A DNA stretch of 64,000 nucleotides from Clostridia bacterium (GCA_017517325.1 JAFWZW010000024.1:54370-118369), one strand, 5' to 3'; shown: positions 52,895-62,376, numbered from the stretch's first letter. The notes: generated by a model not told the origin, from the letters alone. Translations and numbers: made by a program.

Positions 52895-54622
52895 ATGAGT
52901 CGCCATTTTGATCAACAGAATAATCGCGTAAACTATGGCGAAGCATTAACACCTCCTCAGGGGTATGAGTTAGACTTTGCAGTAGGATTGACATATTCGC
53001 TTGACCTGGAGGCATTTTTATCGGTGCCGGTTTTTCTGAGCTGCGCCGAGCAAACTGATGAAATAAGCAACAATCCGTATCTGATGTTAGAATCTATAAG
53101 GAAAAACAGCGAAAAGATTGCGCTCTTTTGCAATGGCGATGGAATTAAGTATGTAAATCCTCGGAATGCAGCGTTTTTCGCCATGATCGAAAACTGTGTT
53201 CATCCTATATCCATGCCAGAAAAATCGTATTTTCATCCAAAGCTCTGGGTAATTCGATATAAAAAAGCGGAATGCCCCGATAAACTAAGAGTTATTGTTT
53301 TGAGCCGAAACCTTACCTTTGACCAGAGCATGGATATTGCAGTAACCTTAGAAGCTGAAGCAACAGATATTTATAACGAAGCGCATCAGGGATTGGCTGA
53401 TATGATCGCTTTTGTTGCTAAAAAAACAACCCCCAAAAAGAAACGTGATAAAATCATTGGCCTTGCAGATAGCATCATGCATGCCGGTGATTTTGATTGC
53501 GGAAGTGATTTTGAATCCTATCGATTCGTGCCGTTTGGAATTGATGGACATAGAAAAGAATCGGATGTTTTCTTTTCGTGGGCGTATGATACCATCGTGG
53601 TTTCTCCATTCTTGACAGATAGTGTTGTTTTGAAAATGGCAGAAAATGCCAAGAGCAAAAAGTTGATCACCCGCATTTCATCCGCATCGAAAAAGGCTTT
53701 CGAAGCATTTGATGAGGTGTGGATCCCCAAAGAGGAAATCCTGAATAATGAGATCCTTGAGGAAGGCAATGAGGATGGAGCGTTCCGTGATCTTCATGCC
53801 AAGATCGTGTATCGCACAACGTCAGCAGGAAATTATTTGTATTTGGGATCGCTGAATACGACAGCAAACGCTTTTTACAAGAATATTGAGTTTATGCTGG
53901 AGCTGAAGTACAAGCCTTACCACGGGGGATACTGGACAGTGCACGATGATTTATTACCCAATGATAATAATGTGTTTCGCAAATTGGATGCGCCTAATTT
54001 GGAAGCAATCACAGAAACAGACGATATGTTATCGGATTTTTCTGATGTTGTTAGAGCAATAGAATCAGCGAAAGTTGTTGCAGATGGTGACGCCTATCAA
54101 ATTACCATTAGAAGCAAGCGTTTAACAAACTCAGTAGAAATTGCTCCGCTCATGCGTCCTGCGGCCGTCAAAAGATTGGAAGAAGAAACCGCATTTGATG
54201 GAATTCAACTTCAAGAGCTGTCCTGCTTCTATATCGTGAAACGTGACGACCAAAAACGAATTGTGAAAATTCATACTAAGGGTATTCCCGAAGATCGGAA
54301 CGACGTTTTATTCAACCAGATCCTTAAAATGGAAAATGGCGGTTTTTTTGCATATTTGTTGTTCTTATTGTCCGGAGGGCGCTCCGAAGCGGCTTTTCAG
54401 CAAGAGGACTTTCGTCGCTTGTTATCAAACGGAAAGAATAGCAAAATATTACGCTCAATGGCGCCTTCACTATACGAACAGCTCCTGCGTGCAGCATCGG
54501 AATCTACTGATACCATCACCAATATTTCAGATGTCATAAATAAGGTAGATCCTGATATGATTGACAGTTCACTCAAGGAATTAATTGAATTAATAAAATC
54601 ATCAGTCCGAAAAAGGAGGTAA
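52895..54622 (+). CDS. phospholipase D-like (HKD) nuclease
   Basis: 575 aa. Two HxK half-sites: YFHPKLWVIRY...VIVLSRNLT (near residue 110-135) and DLHAKIVYRTTSAGNYLYLGSLNTT (near 305-330), together one PLD catalytic centre with two His and two Lys. In defence contexts such proteins (for example DISARM DrmC, Mokosh) are nucleases. The C-terminal third is unrecognised. It is 3 nt downstream of the DUF6361-like gene and 4 nt upstream of the helicase. Confidence 0.82.
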   Translation: MSRHFDQQNNRVNYGEALTPPQGYELDFAVGLTYSLDLEAFLSVPVFLSCAEQTDEISNNPYLMLESIRKNSEKIALFCNGDGIKYVNPRNAAFFAMIENCVHPISMPEKSYFHPKLWVIRYKKAECPDKLRVIVLSRNLTFDQSMDIAVTLEAEATDIYNEAHQGLADMIAFVAKKTTPKKKRDKIIGLADSIMHAGDFDCGSDFESYRFVPFGIDGHRKESDVFFSWAYDTIVVSPFLTDSVVLKMAENAKSKKLITRISSASKKAFEAFDEVWIPKEEILNNEILEEGNEDGAFRDLHAKIVYRTTSAGNYLYLGSLNTTANAFYKNIEFMLELKYKPYHGGYWTVHDDLLPNDNNVFRKLDAPNLEAITETDDMLSDFSDVVRAIESAKVVADGDAYQITIRSKRLTNSVEIAPLMRPAAVKRLEEETAFDGIQLQELSCFYIVKRDDQKRIVKIHTKGIPEDRNDVLFNQILKMENGGFFAYLLFLLSGGRSEAAFQQEDFRRLLSNGKNSKILRSMAPSLYEQLLRAASESTDTITNISDVINKVDPDMIDSSLKELIELIKSSVRKRR

Positions 54623-54626
54623 CCCT

Positions 54627-57539
54627 GTGATCCCAAAGGATTTTCAAGAAGCCACAGCACAGAGGATAGTTGAAATATACAAAAGCGGAAAACAGAATAG
54701 GGTGCTTCTTGCGGATGAAGTCGGACTTGGAAAAACAATTGTAGCTAGTGCCGTTGTGCAAAAAGTCGCTGAATGGCATCGTGGTTTTGATGAGCATTTT
54801 AAGGTGATATACATATGCTCTAATATCAATATCGCCAATCAGAACTGCCGCAAATTAGGAATACCCGCAGAAGACTGCCTTAATTTTTCGGAAGGCAGAC
54901 TTTCTATGCAGCATTTGCGATTGGCAGAAACATCAGGAAAAGATCATAGCTATATGCAGCTGATTCCCATGACTCCAGCAACATCGGTTGCCGCCAGAGG
55001 CAGCGGAACGAAAGAAGAGCGCGCACTGATCTTTGCGGTGTTAAGAGAATATGATTGTCTCAAAAATTATGAGAAAGAGCTATCAGAGCTACTTATGGTG
55101 GAGCGCCAACTCAAATGGTGGGATTGGTATAAAGATACATATATTCAGCGGATCAAACAGGCGGATGAAAATTGTCCCGGCTATCTGAGCGGGCTCCTCA
55201 GCGATATTGGTGTTTATTTCAGCAACAATCAAGAACTATATAATGAGCTGCTAAATGCATTGTGCGACGCTGGTGATCGTTTTGGCTGTCGTAATTTGGT
55301 AGAGCAGTTAAGAAGAATGTTTGCCCAGATCAGTTTGGACCGATTGGAGCCAGACTTGGTTATTATGGATGAGTTCCAGCGTTTTAAGGAGCTTATTTCT
55401 GCTGGCGGTGAGCAAAACATGCTGAAAGAAAAGTTTTTGGAGCAGCCGGACATAAAGGTTTTGTTATTATCTGCAACTCCGTATAAGCCGTATGCTACAT
55501 TAGAGGATATTCAGTATGATGATGGCGACTCCAACAAAGAATTTATGGAAGTCGTATCGTTCTTGCTTGGGGAACACGGTTCACACGATTTTAAGATTGT
55601 GTGGGATAAATACTATCACGCTCTCGCAGAAATATCCGGAGAAAACTTAACATTACTGCAAACAACGAAGAACGCAGCGGAAAGCCGGATGTACCAGTGC
55701 ATCTGCAGAACGGAACGTTTGCGCGGCGATGTTTTTGATAGTAAAAAAGCATGTGAACTTTCCATGAAAGAATTGAGCATCGCTGACATCACTTCATATA
55801 CCGAGTTGCAAAAGTTGACAACAGAGCTGGCGGTTGGAAGTTTTCCGGTAGAATACGTAAAATCTTCTCCATACCTCTTGTCATTCATGGATTATAAAAT
55901 CAAAACGAAGATAGAGCGAGCACTGCAGGAGAGCGGAAATTACACAAGGGTTGAACAGTCCGAAACTATGTTGCTTCGTAGAAACCGAATCAACCGATAC
56001 TATAAGATCCCGCCGAACAACGGACGGTTAAATCGGTTGTTGACGGAGGTTTTTGGTAAAAACGGAAATGGAACGGAATTGATGCTATGGTTACCGCCGT
56101 CCCGCCCTTATTATAAAACCAATAACGTCTTTTCAAAAAATGCAGGATATTCTAAAACCCTGGTGTTTTCTTGTTGGGAAATGGTGCCGCGCATGATTGC
56201 CTGTATGATTTCGTATGAAGCAGAGCGGTCGGTAGTAGAAAAGCTCGGCAGAGACGATATACGCTATTTTGCAAACGAAGATTTTGATGATCAGAAGAAA
56301 AAGAAACGTACGGTAAACGTTCGTCTCCGCGATGAAATGGCCGATTTGCTGCTTTATCCATGCAAAACGCTGGCGGATTTGTATGACCCGGTAAAAAATA
56401 TAGGACGAAAACTAAGTGATATTCGAGCAGAATTGTCAAAGCGGATATCAGAACTGGTTTCTGACATACAGGCCAGATATGAATTGAAGCCCTGCCGAAA
56501 AAGCGCAGAGCAGATTCTTGAGCTATTGAAAGTGCTTGACGGAAACGATGCATCGAATTTAGAAGGTATCCCGGAAAAGTCTATCGCGTTATTAACTGAT
56601 ATTGCCATCGCAGCACCGGCAGTATGCGCTCTTCGCTTGCACGCATCTCCGGAGCTGATTGATAAGTTGGCAAAAAAATTTGTGGCTTTGTTTAACAAAC
56701 AAGAGTCGGTATACGCCTTGGATGCCACGTATAAAGCGGATGATCCTTATTATGAAAAGGTAGTTCGTTATTGCGCGGATGGCAACCTGATGTCCGTTTT
56801 AGAGGAATATCTCTATACCCTGGATGGCGATATCAGTCAGATGTTGAACGGGTTTTGCGACACAGCAAGCGCTGCTGTAGAAACAAAAGAATCCTTCTTA
56901 AAAGGAAGACCCAGATCGCGTTTACGAACACATTTCGCGGTTGGTTATTATAACGCAAAAACCGATAATGAAGCAATTCAAAGAACCGAGAATATAAGAA
57001 ATGCATTCAATTCACCGTTTAGACCGTTTGTTTTAGCCACTACGTCTATTGGACAAGAAGGCTTGGATTTTCATGTGTATGCACGAAAAATCATGCATTG
57101 GAATCTTCCTTCGAATCCCATAGATTTGGAACAGCGGGAAGGCAGAATCAATCGATTTATGTGTCACGCGATCCGTCAAAACTTAGCGGCAAGCCAATAT
57201 GGAGAACCGCCGTTCAATAAAGATGTTTGGAAAGAGATAATGGAGCGAGCGTCAGAATTAAAGGGTGATAATTCGGATATGGTTCCATTTTGGTGCTTGC
57301 CAAAGGACTATGATTGCCGATACCGAATTGAGCGTATAGTTCCCATGTATCCGTATAGTTCTGATGTTAACAAATATCAACGCCTAATTGATGTGTTGTC
57401 GGTTTACCGATTGACACTCGGTCAACCGAATCAGGAGGATTTGGTTGATGCCATTAAACGTGCGGATATTGACGAAAAATCTATTGAAGAACTGTATATG
57501 AACCTATCTCCGTGGAGCAGGAATAACAGTACAAATTGA
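54627..57539 (+). CDS. SNF2/DEAD-type superfamily 2 helicase
   Basis: 970 aa. RecA-1: LLADEVGLGKTIVAS (Walker A 33-37), Walker B in the form MDEFQRF near residue 247, and LLLSATPYKP (motif III). RecA-2: TSIGQEGLDFH and motif VI QREGRINRF near residue 840. A large insert separates the lobes. It is probably a DNA translocase that recruits or feeds the PLD nuclease. GTG start with perfect AAGGAGGT upstream. Confidence 0.9.
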   Translation: MIPKDFQEATAQRIVEIYKSGKQNRVLLADEVGLGKTIVASAVVQKVAEWHRGFDEHFKVIYICSNINIANQNCRKLGIPAEDCLNFSEGRLSMQHLRLAETSGKDHSYMQLIPMTPATSVAARGSGTKEERALIFAVLREYDCLKNYEKELSELLMVERQLKWWDWYKDTYIQRIKQADENCPGYLSGLLSDIGVYFSNNQELYNELLNALCDAGDRFGCRNLVEQLRRMFAQISLDRLEPDLVIMDEFQRFKELISAGGEQNMLKEKFLEQPDIKVLLLSATPYKPYATLEDIQYDDGDSNKEFMEVVSFLLGEHGSHDFKIVWDKYYHALAEISGENLTLLQTTKNAAESRMYQCICRTERLRGDVFDSKKACELSMKELSIADITSYTELQKLTTELAVGSFPVEYVKSSPYLLSFMDYKIKTKIERALQESGNYTRVEQSETMLLRRNRINRYYKIPPNNGRLNRLLTEVFGKNGNGTELMLWLPPSRPYYKTNNVFSKNAGYSKTLVFSCWEMVPRMIACMISYEAERSVVEKLGRDDIRYFANEDFDDQKKKKRTVNVRLRDEMADLLLYPCKTLADLYDPVKNIGRKLSDIRAELSKRISELVSDIQARYELKPCRKSAEQILELLKVLDGNDASNLEGIPEKSIALLTDIAIAAPAVCALRLHASPELIDKLAKKFVALFNKQESVYALDATYKADDPYYEKVVRYCADGNLMSVLEEYLYTLDGDISQMLNGFCDTASAAVETKESFLKGRPRSRLRTHFAVGYYNAKTDNEAIQRTENIRNAFNSPFRPFVLATTSIGQEGLDFHVYARKIMHWNLPSNPIDLEQREGRINRFMCHAIRQNLAASQYGEPPFNKDVWKEIMERASELKGDNSDMVPFWCLPKDYDCRYRIERIVPMYPYSSDVNKYQRLIDVLSVYRLTLGQPNQEDLVDAIKRADIDEKSIEELYMNLSPWSRNNSTN

Positions 57540-57630
57540 TTCGCTACTTAACTGCTAACAAACCGATTTTCATCTGGATATTGCCGGTGCGTTCTGGTAT
57601 TGTGTGTCCCTGCCAAAAGGAGGTGGCGAC

Positions 57631-57927
57631 ATGCGAAGTATCATAGAAGAACTGTATTACGGCAATATCAGTCCGACGGATCGGGACATCATCAGAGGCG
57701 GTACATATTCGCACATACTAAATCTGGTAACCAGGAACGAGGATGAGCTGATGCAGACGCTAACGCAGGCGCAGCAGGAGACGTTTGAAAAGTTCAAAGA
57801 CTGCGCGTCGGAGTTGGGCGACAAAAACGAAATGATGTCATTCGTGCTCGGCTTCAAGCTGGGAATGCGGTTGGCAGTGGAGGCAATGATCAGTGTGGAT
57901 GACATCACAGAGCCCAAAATGACCTAA
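57631..57927 (+). CDS. DUF6809-like small protein
   Basis: 98 aa, helical. The layout RSIIEELYYGNISP...FEKFKDCASEL...FVLGFKLGMRLAVEAM matches a small family (DUF6809) common on Clostridial mobile elements; function unknown. AAAAGGAGGTGG site. No terminator separates it from the helicase operon; a strong one follows at 58036. Confidence 0.7.
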   Translation: MRSIIEELYYGNISPTDRDIIRGGTYSHILNLVTRNEDELMQTLTQAQQETFEKFKDCASELGDKNEMMSFVLGFKLGMRLAVEAMISVDDITEPKMT

Positions 57928-58035
57928 CAGCAGAGCGTTCCATTAGGCGCATTGTTCCGCTATTCGGCTTTGTATTATTCCGATAACGTCTGCATTGTTC
58001 CGAAAACTGTTAAAGCTCTTCAAAAATGACAAGGC

Positions 58036-58069
58036 GGCATCGCAGCAGAAATGTTGCGGTGCCATTTTT
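58036..58069 (+). terminator. terminator of the defence operon
   Basis: A 12-bp stem (GGCATCGCAGCA with its complement, two G-T pairs) closed by a GAAA tetraloop, then ATTTTTG. The stretch 57928-58035 holds nothing I can identify. Confidence 0.85.
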
Positions 58070-58416
58070 GTATACTGGGGTTCTGTGTTAAACTGGGCCC
58101 ATTTTGCGGAACTTTTTCTTATATCTTTTCATACGCGACTTTCTTAGAAAAAGAACCAGTAAAGAACAGTACCCCAGTAGAAGGGCATTTATGCCCTTCA
58201 GGCGACGGTTTTATAACACCGAACAACTGAGGTAGTCTGAAACGAATTTGGGGTAACTTTTCCTATATTCTTTCTTACGCGACTTTTACCATAAAAGGAA
58301 TCAGAAATATTCAGTTGTTCAGTAAATTATAGTTTCCGCGCCTATGGCTTTTTATGAAGGGGTGTATAGGGGAAACAAAAAAATATGATATAATCCCCAT
58401 AAAGGAGGTGGTGTGT

Positions 58417-58455
58417 ATGATAGTGCGAGGCACGCTTTGGAATCAAACAAAATAG
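58417..58455 (+). CDS. 12-codon leader peptide before istA
   Basis: ATG 58417 with AAAGGAGGTG 7 nt upstream encodes MIVRGTLWNQTK and stops at 58455, within the istA ribosome site region. It may control istA translation by coupling. Too small to be sure it is made. Confidence 0.4.
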   Translation: MIVRGTLWNQTK

Positions 58456-58472
58456 AAGGAGGTAAAACAAAG

Positions 58473-59957
58473 ATGATTTCCAAAGAACAGTTTTTAACGA
58501 TCAAACGACTCAAGCAAGAAGGTGTGCCGATCGCCGCCATTGCAAGAAGAATTGGCATATCGGAGCCAACCACACGCAAATGGGCCAACATGAGCGAAGC
58601 AGGCTTCGATGAGCTGAAAAAGGACGATACCCCATACTTAGACAACTATCACGAATTCATCCTCAGCATCCTGCGGGTGTGTCCGCAAACCAGAGAGACC
58701 AACATTCTGTACCGACTGAGGGAGGAATTTCCAGACTTCGAGTGCCGAAAGACTACCTTTTACAAGTACATGAGAAAGCTGCGGGAGCAGACCGGATTTG
58801 TTCAATTCACCGGACGTGTCACTTCGCTGCGGGAGGAATCACCGCCGGGATACGAAGCACAGGTGGATTTCGGTCAGTACCGCATGAAGGATATGTACGG
58901 CAAACCGGTGCGGGTGTACTTCTTCTGCATGGTGCTGGCATATAGCCGCATGCACTATGTGTATTTCAGCCGAGATCCCTTTACCACCAAGACCGCCATC
59001 CAAGCCCACGAATATGCCTTTCAGTTTTTCGGAGGCAGAACACAGATGATTGTGTATGATCAGGATCGGGTGTTTGTGGTGGATGAGAATTTCGGCAATA
59101 TCGTGCTGGTACCAAGGTTTGAGGAATACGTCAAAAAGGTGGGCTTCAGCGTCCGTCTTTGTCGTCCCCACGATCCGCAATCCAAAGGCAAGGTGGAGAC
59201 CTTTGTGCGCTACATCAAAGAGAGCTTTTTAGCAGGCAGAATCTACAAAGGAATCGACTCTTTGAACAGCGACGCCTTGCGTTGGCTGGATGCCGAAGGA
59301 AACGGTACAACCAACCTGCGCACCCGCAAACCGCCACGGGTTATGTTCCGCGAGGAAGCGCAGCACTTAACCAGAGTGCAGTTCTCTGACGAAGGCTTCT
59401 CGGAAATCCGAAGCGTGTCAGATAAATACACGGTGAAAATCGATTGGAGCGTTTACGAGCTGCCACGTGCAGCAGTCAAACCTTTTGAACAAGTCCGAGT
59501 GGAGGAACAGGACGGTATGCTGCTCTTTTACAAAGCGGCAGAAAACGAACTGATTCATAAATGCCCACGACGCGAATCTCCTGGAGGTACAACCTCCTAC
59601 GAGGGCAATAGCCGCAAGGGAGACTCAGTAGCAAGCAACTCCTTTCGATTGCGTTTCGAGGCATATGACGTAGCGGAGGCTTTTGCCAGTCAGGTGGAGG
59701 AAACAGAACCGCGATACAAAAATCTACAGCTTGGCCGCATGCTGACACTGTCCAACGTGTTCACCATGGAACAAATGGTAGAAGCCATGGACTACTGCGT
59801 GAATATCGGCATTTGCTCGGCAGCCGAAGTAACAGCGTTTCTCATCTACCGCCACGGTAAGGACTATATTACAAAAAACATCTCGAAAAACGCCTATTAT
59901 CGCAATCGTGAGCGGGCTGAAGAAATAAGGAGGGAGCAAGATGGCAGGTATCGCTGA
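58473..59957 (+). CDS. istA: IS21-family transposase IstA
   Basis: 494 aa. N-terminal helix-turn-helix (IKRLKQEGVPIAAIARRIGISEPTTRKW) followed by a DDE integrase core: QVDFGQ (first Asp), MIVYDQD (second Asp) and QSKGKVETFV (Glu), then a beta-rich C-terminal domain. It cuts and joins the element ends. AGAAGGAGGT site; the alternative upstream frame is not preferred. Overlaps istB by 17 bp. Confidence 0.92.
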   Translation: MISKEQFLTIKRLKQEGVPIAAIARRIGISEPTTRKWANMSEAGFDELKKDDTPYLDNYHEFILSILRVCPQTRETNILYRLREEFPDFECRKTTFYKYMRKLREQTGFVQFTGRVTSLREESPPGYEAQVDFGQYRMKDMYGKPVRVYFFCMVLAYSRMHYVYFSRDPFTTKTAIQAHEYAFQFFGGRTQMIVYDQDRVFVVDENFGNIVLVPRFEEYVKKVGFSVRLCRPHDPQSKGKVETFVRYIKESFLAGRIYKGIDSLNSDALRWLDAEGNGTTNLRTRKPPRVMFREEAQHLTRVQFSDEGFSEIRSVSDKYTVKIDWSVYELPRAAVKPFEQVRVEEQDGMLLFYKAAENELIHKCPRRESPGGTTSYEGNSRKGDSVASNSFRLRFEAYDVAEAFASQVEETEPRYKNLQLGRMLTLSNVFTMEQMVEAMDYCVNIGICSAAEVTAFLIYRHGKDYITKNISKNAYYRNRERAEEIRREQDGRYR

Positions 59958-60621
59958 ATTACAACAACTGGCGCAGCAGCTTGGCCTTACCCACATCACC
60001 AGCGGCAAGGTGGATTTAGGCAATGAGACTCTCTCGAATACCGACTACCTCAAGCAGATATTCGAAGCAGAGGTACAAGCCAGAGAAAACGAAGCACTGG
60101 ACCGTAGACGCAAAGCCAGCAATCTTCCGCATCGTGTGTTCACCACCGGCAAGCTCAACAAAGGCGTCAAGTGGCAGATTGAGCAGTTGGGGCAACTGGA
60201 CTGGATAGAAGCATCAGAGGACATCGCCATTATCGGCCGCTGTGACACAGGCAAAACATCCCTGGCAGTCCACTTAGGCGAGCTGGCACTGAAAGGCGGC
60301 TATCGCGTTTACTACTGTAACATCGACGTGTTCCTGCAGATCTTACGAAACAAAGACACCGTCGATAAATACCACCGGAAGTTCCGGTACATGATAAGCT
60401 GTGATCTGATCATCATTGATGAGCTGATGTACGTAGCTTTATCCGAACAAGACTTGCCGCTATTTTACAGAGCGGTCAACTTCCTTAAAGAGGAACGAAG
60501 CATAATCTACATAACAAACAGAGAACTGTCAGAGTGGCCCCAGGTGGCAGATGATAAGCACCTGATGGAAACCCTGACACAGAAGATCATGAGCAGCAGC
60601 CAACAGATACGGCTGCAATAG
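59941..60621 (+). CDS. istB: IS21-family helper ATPase IstB
   Basis: 226-aa AAA+ protein related to DnaC. Walker A GRCDTGKTSLA (usually GxxGxGKT), Walker B LIIIDELMY, sensor YITNRELSEW. It selects target DNA and activates IstA. The usual C-terminal SYR-like end after QQIR is missing, so the protein stops some residues early; it may still be active. Confidence 0.9.
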   Translation: MAGIAELQQLAQQLGLTHITSGKVDLGNETLSNTDYLKQIFEAEVQARENEALDRRRKASNLPHRVFTTGKLNKGVKWQIEQLGQLDWIEASEDIAIIGRCDTGKTSLAVHLGELALKGGYRVYYCNIDVFLQILRNKDTVDKYHRKFRYMISCDLIIIDELMYVALSEQDLPLFYRAVNFLKEERSIIYITNRELSEWPQVADDKHLMETLTQKIMSSSQQIRLQ

Positions 60622-60822
60622 CAAACACACGGCGAACCGCCGTGGCCGGAAAAACACTTCCGAATAATCTTGAAAACAACTGACCGAAAAGTCAGATAAT
60701 ATAGGTTTCCCACATTGAAAAATTTTTCCAACCAAACTTTCGGAAACACGAAAATTTGGCGGAAAAATCATGCCACGGGTAGGGGGATGCTGATCTTCAC
60801 GGCTTTTTGCGCCAAAACGGGC

Positions 60823-60886
60823 GTGGGGTCACGCGCGAAAAATCGGGAAATCAAGTGGGGTCACGCGCGAAAAATCGGGAAATCAA
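60823..60886. repeat. two tandem copies of a 32-bp sequence
   Basis: Identical units at 60823-60854 and 60855-60886, each starting GTGGGGTCACGCGCG. They sit between istB and the recombinase remnant, so they may belong to the right IS end or the insertion junction. Confidence 0.85.
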
Positions 60887-60889
60887 GTG

Positions 60890-60979
60890 AAGCAGCTGGT
60901 GGAACAAATCATCGTAAACGATGACGGCATCGAAGTACACTTCAAATGCGGCATCGTCGCAAGCCACGAATACATGTAA
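60890..60979 (+). pseudogene. C-terminal remnant of a large serine recombinase
   Basis: 29 codons ending at TAA 60977-60979, reading KQLVEQIIVNDDGIEVHF and KCGIVASHEYM. This matches the tail of large serine recombinases from integrative elements. The rest of the gene is absent upstream, where the IS21 element and its repeats lie, so the recombinase was cut by insertion or deletion. Confidence 0.7.
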
Positions 60980-60980
60980 C

Positions 60981-61026
60981 ACAAACGCCCACGGCAGCCA
61001 GAATGGTTGTCGGGGGCGTTTTTTGC
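60981..61026 (+). terminator. terminator after the recombinase remnant
   Basis: Imperfect stem from AACGCCC to GGGGCGTT with internal mismatches, followed by TTTT. Confidence 0.6.
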
Positions 61027-61087
61027 GTTTAAGGCGCACAAAATCATTACTCTTTCTTTGTGAGTGGAACGAAATGGTGTCGAGATA

Positions 61088-61116
61088 TTGAAAAAATCCG
61101 AATGATTTTCTATAAT
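61088..61116 (+). promoter_or_regulatory. promoter of the SWIM-domain gene pair
   Basis: TTGAAA (61088-61093), 17-bp spacer, TATAAT (61111-61116), about 90 nt before the ATG. Confidence 0.75.
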
Positions 61117-61203
61117 ATAAGCGTAAAGTCCGTTTTATGGGACACATGTTCGAGTAGAATGAGATCAGAAAGATGAAGGAACTGTTCTCAAGGAGGAATA
61201 GAT

Positions 61204-62019
61204 ATGGCATTCAAGATTGGATTTGCAGCAGATACCGGCGAAAAGAAGCCCGTCGCTGCTACATACACTGTGCCGCAGCAGGCGGCAGCACCGCGCAAGT
61301 CTGTAGTGCAGATTTACTTCGCGGACAGACACATGACGCTGGCATACTACAACGATCAGTTTGACCTGCATCGTGGTGACATGGTCTATGTGGACGGCAA
61401 GCTGGAAGGCATGCTCGGTCGCGTCACCGAGGTCAATTATAACTTCAAGATTAAGGTGTCGGACTACAAGCGCGTCATCGCCGTGGTGGACACCACTGTG
61501 CATGGCCAGTTCTTCATGGCAGGCAGCCACTTCGTGACATTCGATCGTGGGGCACTGCCGAGCAGCAAGGCGGTAACATGGTTTAAGGCACCGGCAAAGG
61601 AAGACGATGAGTTCGTCAGCGGCAGCGACGATACCACATTCCGTCTGGATGACCTCAAGGGTATGAATGTCACCGCAGCGATCGCAGAGCGCGGCCATGA
61701 ATACTACATGGAAAACAAGGTCAGATACATCAGTATCGACGGCACCAAGGGCTACGCCATTGTCGAAGGTAGTGAAGCATACGAAGTGGAGTTTGAGTAC
61801 CGCAACGGTGAGATCAGCCAGCTGATTTGCTCCTGCTTCTGCAGCTACAATTGCAAGCACGAATTTGCAGCCATGCTGCAGCTGCGCGAAACGCTGGAGC
61901 TGATCGAGAAGAACTACGGCGACGAATATGAGCGCACCGGCTACTTCGCAGCAGTGAACAAGGGTACGCTGTTCGCATTCGCCATCGACGGCAAAGACAA
62001 CGGCAGCTTCACTCTTTAA
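61204..62019 (+). CDS. SWIM zinc-finger protein
   Basis: 271 aa. The first 145 residues are beta-rich and unrecognised. From about residue 205, CSCFCSYNCKHEFAAMLQLRE carries the C-x-C...C-x-H zinc ligands of a SWIM domain, used for DNA or protein binding, often with helicases. AAGGAGG site. It is followed 17 nt later by a Gly-rich membrane protein. Confidence 0.75.
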   Translation: MAFKIGFAADTGEKKPVAATYTVPQQAAAPRKSVVQIYFADRHMTLAYYNDQFDLHRGDMVYVDGKLEGMLGRVTEVNYNFKIKVSDYKRVIAVVDTTVHGQFFMAGSHFVTFDRGALPSSKAVTWFKAPAKEDDEFVSGSDDTTFRLDDLKGMNVTAAIAERGHEYYMENKVRYISIDGTKGYAIVEGSEAYEVEFEYRNGEISQLICSCFCSYNCKHEFAAMLQLRETLELIEKNYGDEYERTGYFAAVNKGTLFAFAIDGKDNGSFTL

Positions 62020-62036
62020 GGCAGGAGGAAAACACA

Positions 62037-62264
62037 ATGCCCGACATGAATGATTATCATGCGTTCAAAAGCACCAGCGGTGGTTCGGGCGGTAGCAGCG
62101 GCGGTGGTGGCGGCAAAGGCTTCGGCTGCGGCTGGATCGTCATCGTGATCGTCGTTATCCTGCTGATATCCTTCATCGCAGACGGTGCAAGCTGGGATGC
62201 AATAGACACGCTGCTGGGATTGGGGCTTCTGGCATTCCTGTTCTTCCGCTGGATATCCACATAG
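62037..62264 (+). CDS. small Gly/Ser-rich membrane protein
   Basis: 75 aa. A Gly/Ser-rich stretch (residues 14-30) precedes one long transmembrane segment (about 33-48) and a second hydrophobic segment (58-71). No family recognised. AGGAGGAAA site. Co-transcribed with the SWIM protein; a strong terminator follows. Confidence 0.6.
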   Translation: MPDMNDYHAFKSTSGGSGGSSGGGGGKGFGCGWIVIVIVVILLISFIADGASWDAIDTLLGLGLLAFLFFRWIST

Positions 62265-62332
62265 GGCGGCAGGCACACTACTTTTGCTTACTTTTACCTC
62301 AATTCTGCTCCGTTTGGTTACTCTTTCGCACG

Positions 62333-62372
62333 AAAAAAGTCACCTTTGTCGGTAGACAAAGGTGACTTTTTT
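62333..62372. terminator. terminator of the SWIM operon
   Basis: A perfect 18-bp stem (AAAAAAGTCACCTTTGTC with its complement) and a GGTA loop, T run at the end. Confidence 0.9.
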
Positions 62373-62376
62373 CAAT

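Larger units (their letters stand above)
58090..60889 (+). mobile_element. IS21-family insertion sequence (ends estimated)
   Basis: Contains istA and istB in the overlapping IS21 order plus complex ends. Left end: two imperfect direct copies of an approximately 38-bp AT-rich block with TACGCGACTTT (58110-58147 and 58255-58292). The second copy is enclosed by a perfect 10-bp inverted repeat GAACAACTGA (58221-58230) / TCAGTTGTTC (58311-58320). A hairpin GAAGGGCATTTATGCCCTTC lies at 58180-58199. Right end: a related CCTATATTATCTGACTTTT block on the minus strand near 60690. Precise termini and target duplication cannot be assigned. Confidence 0.55.
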
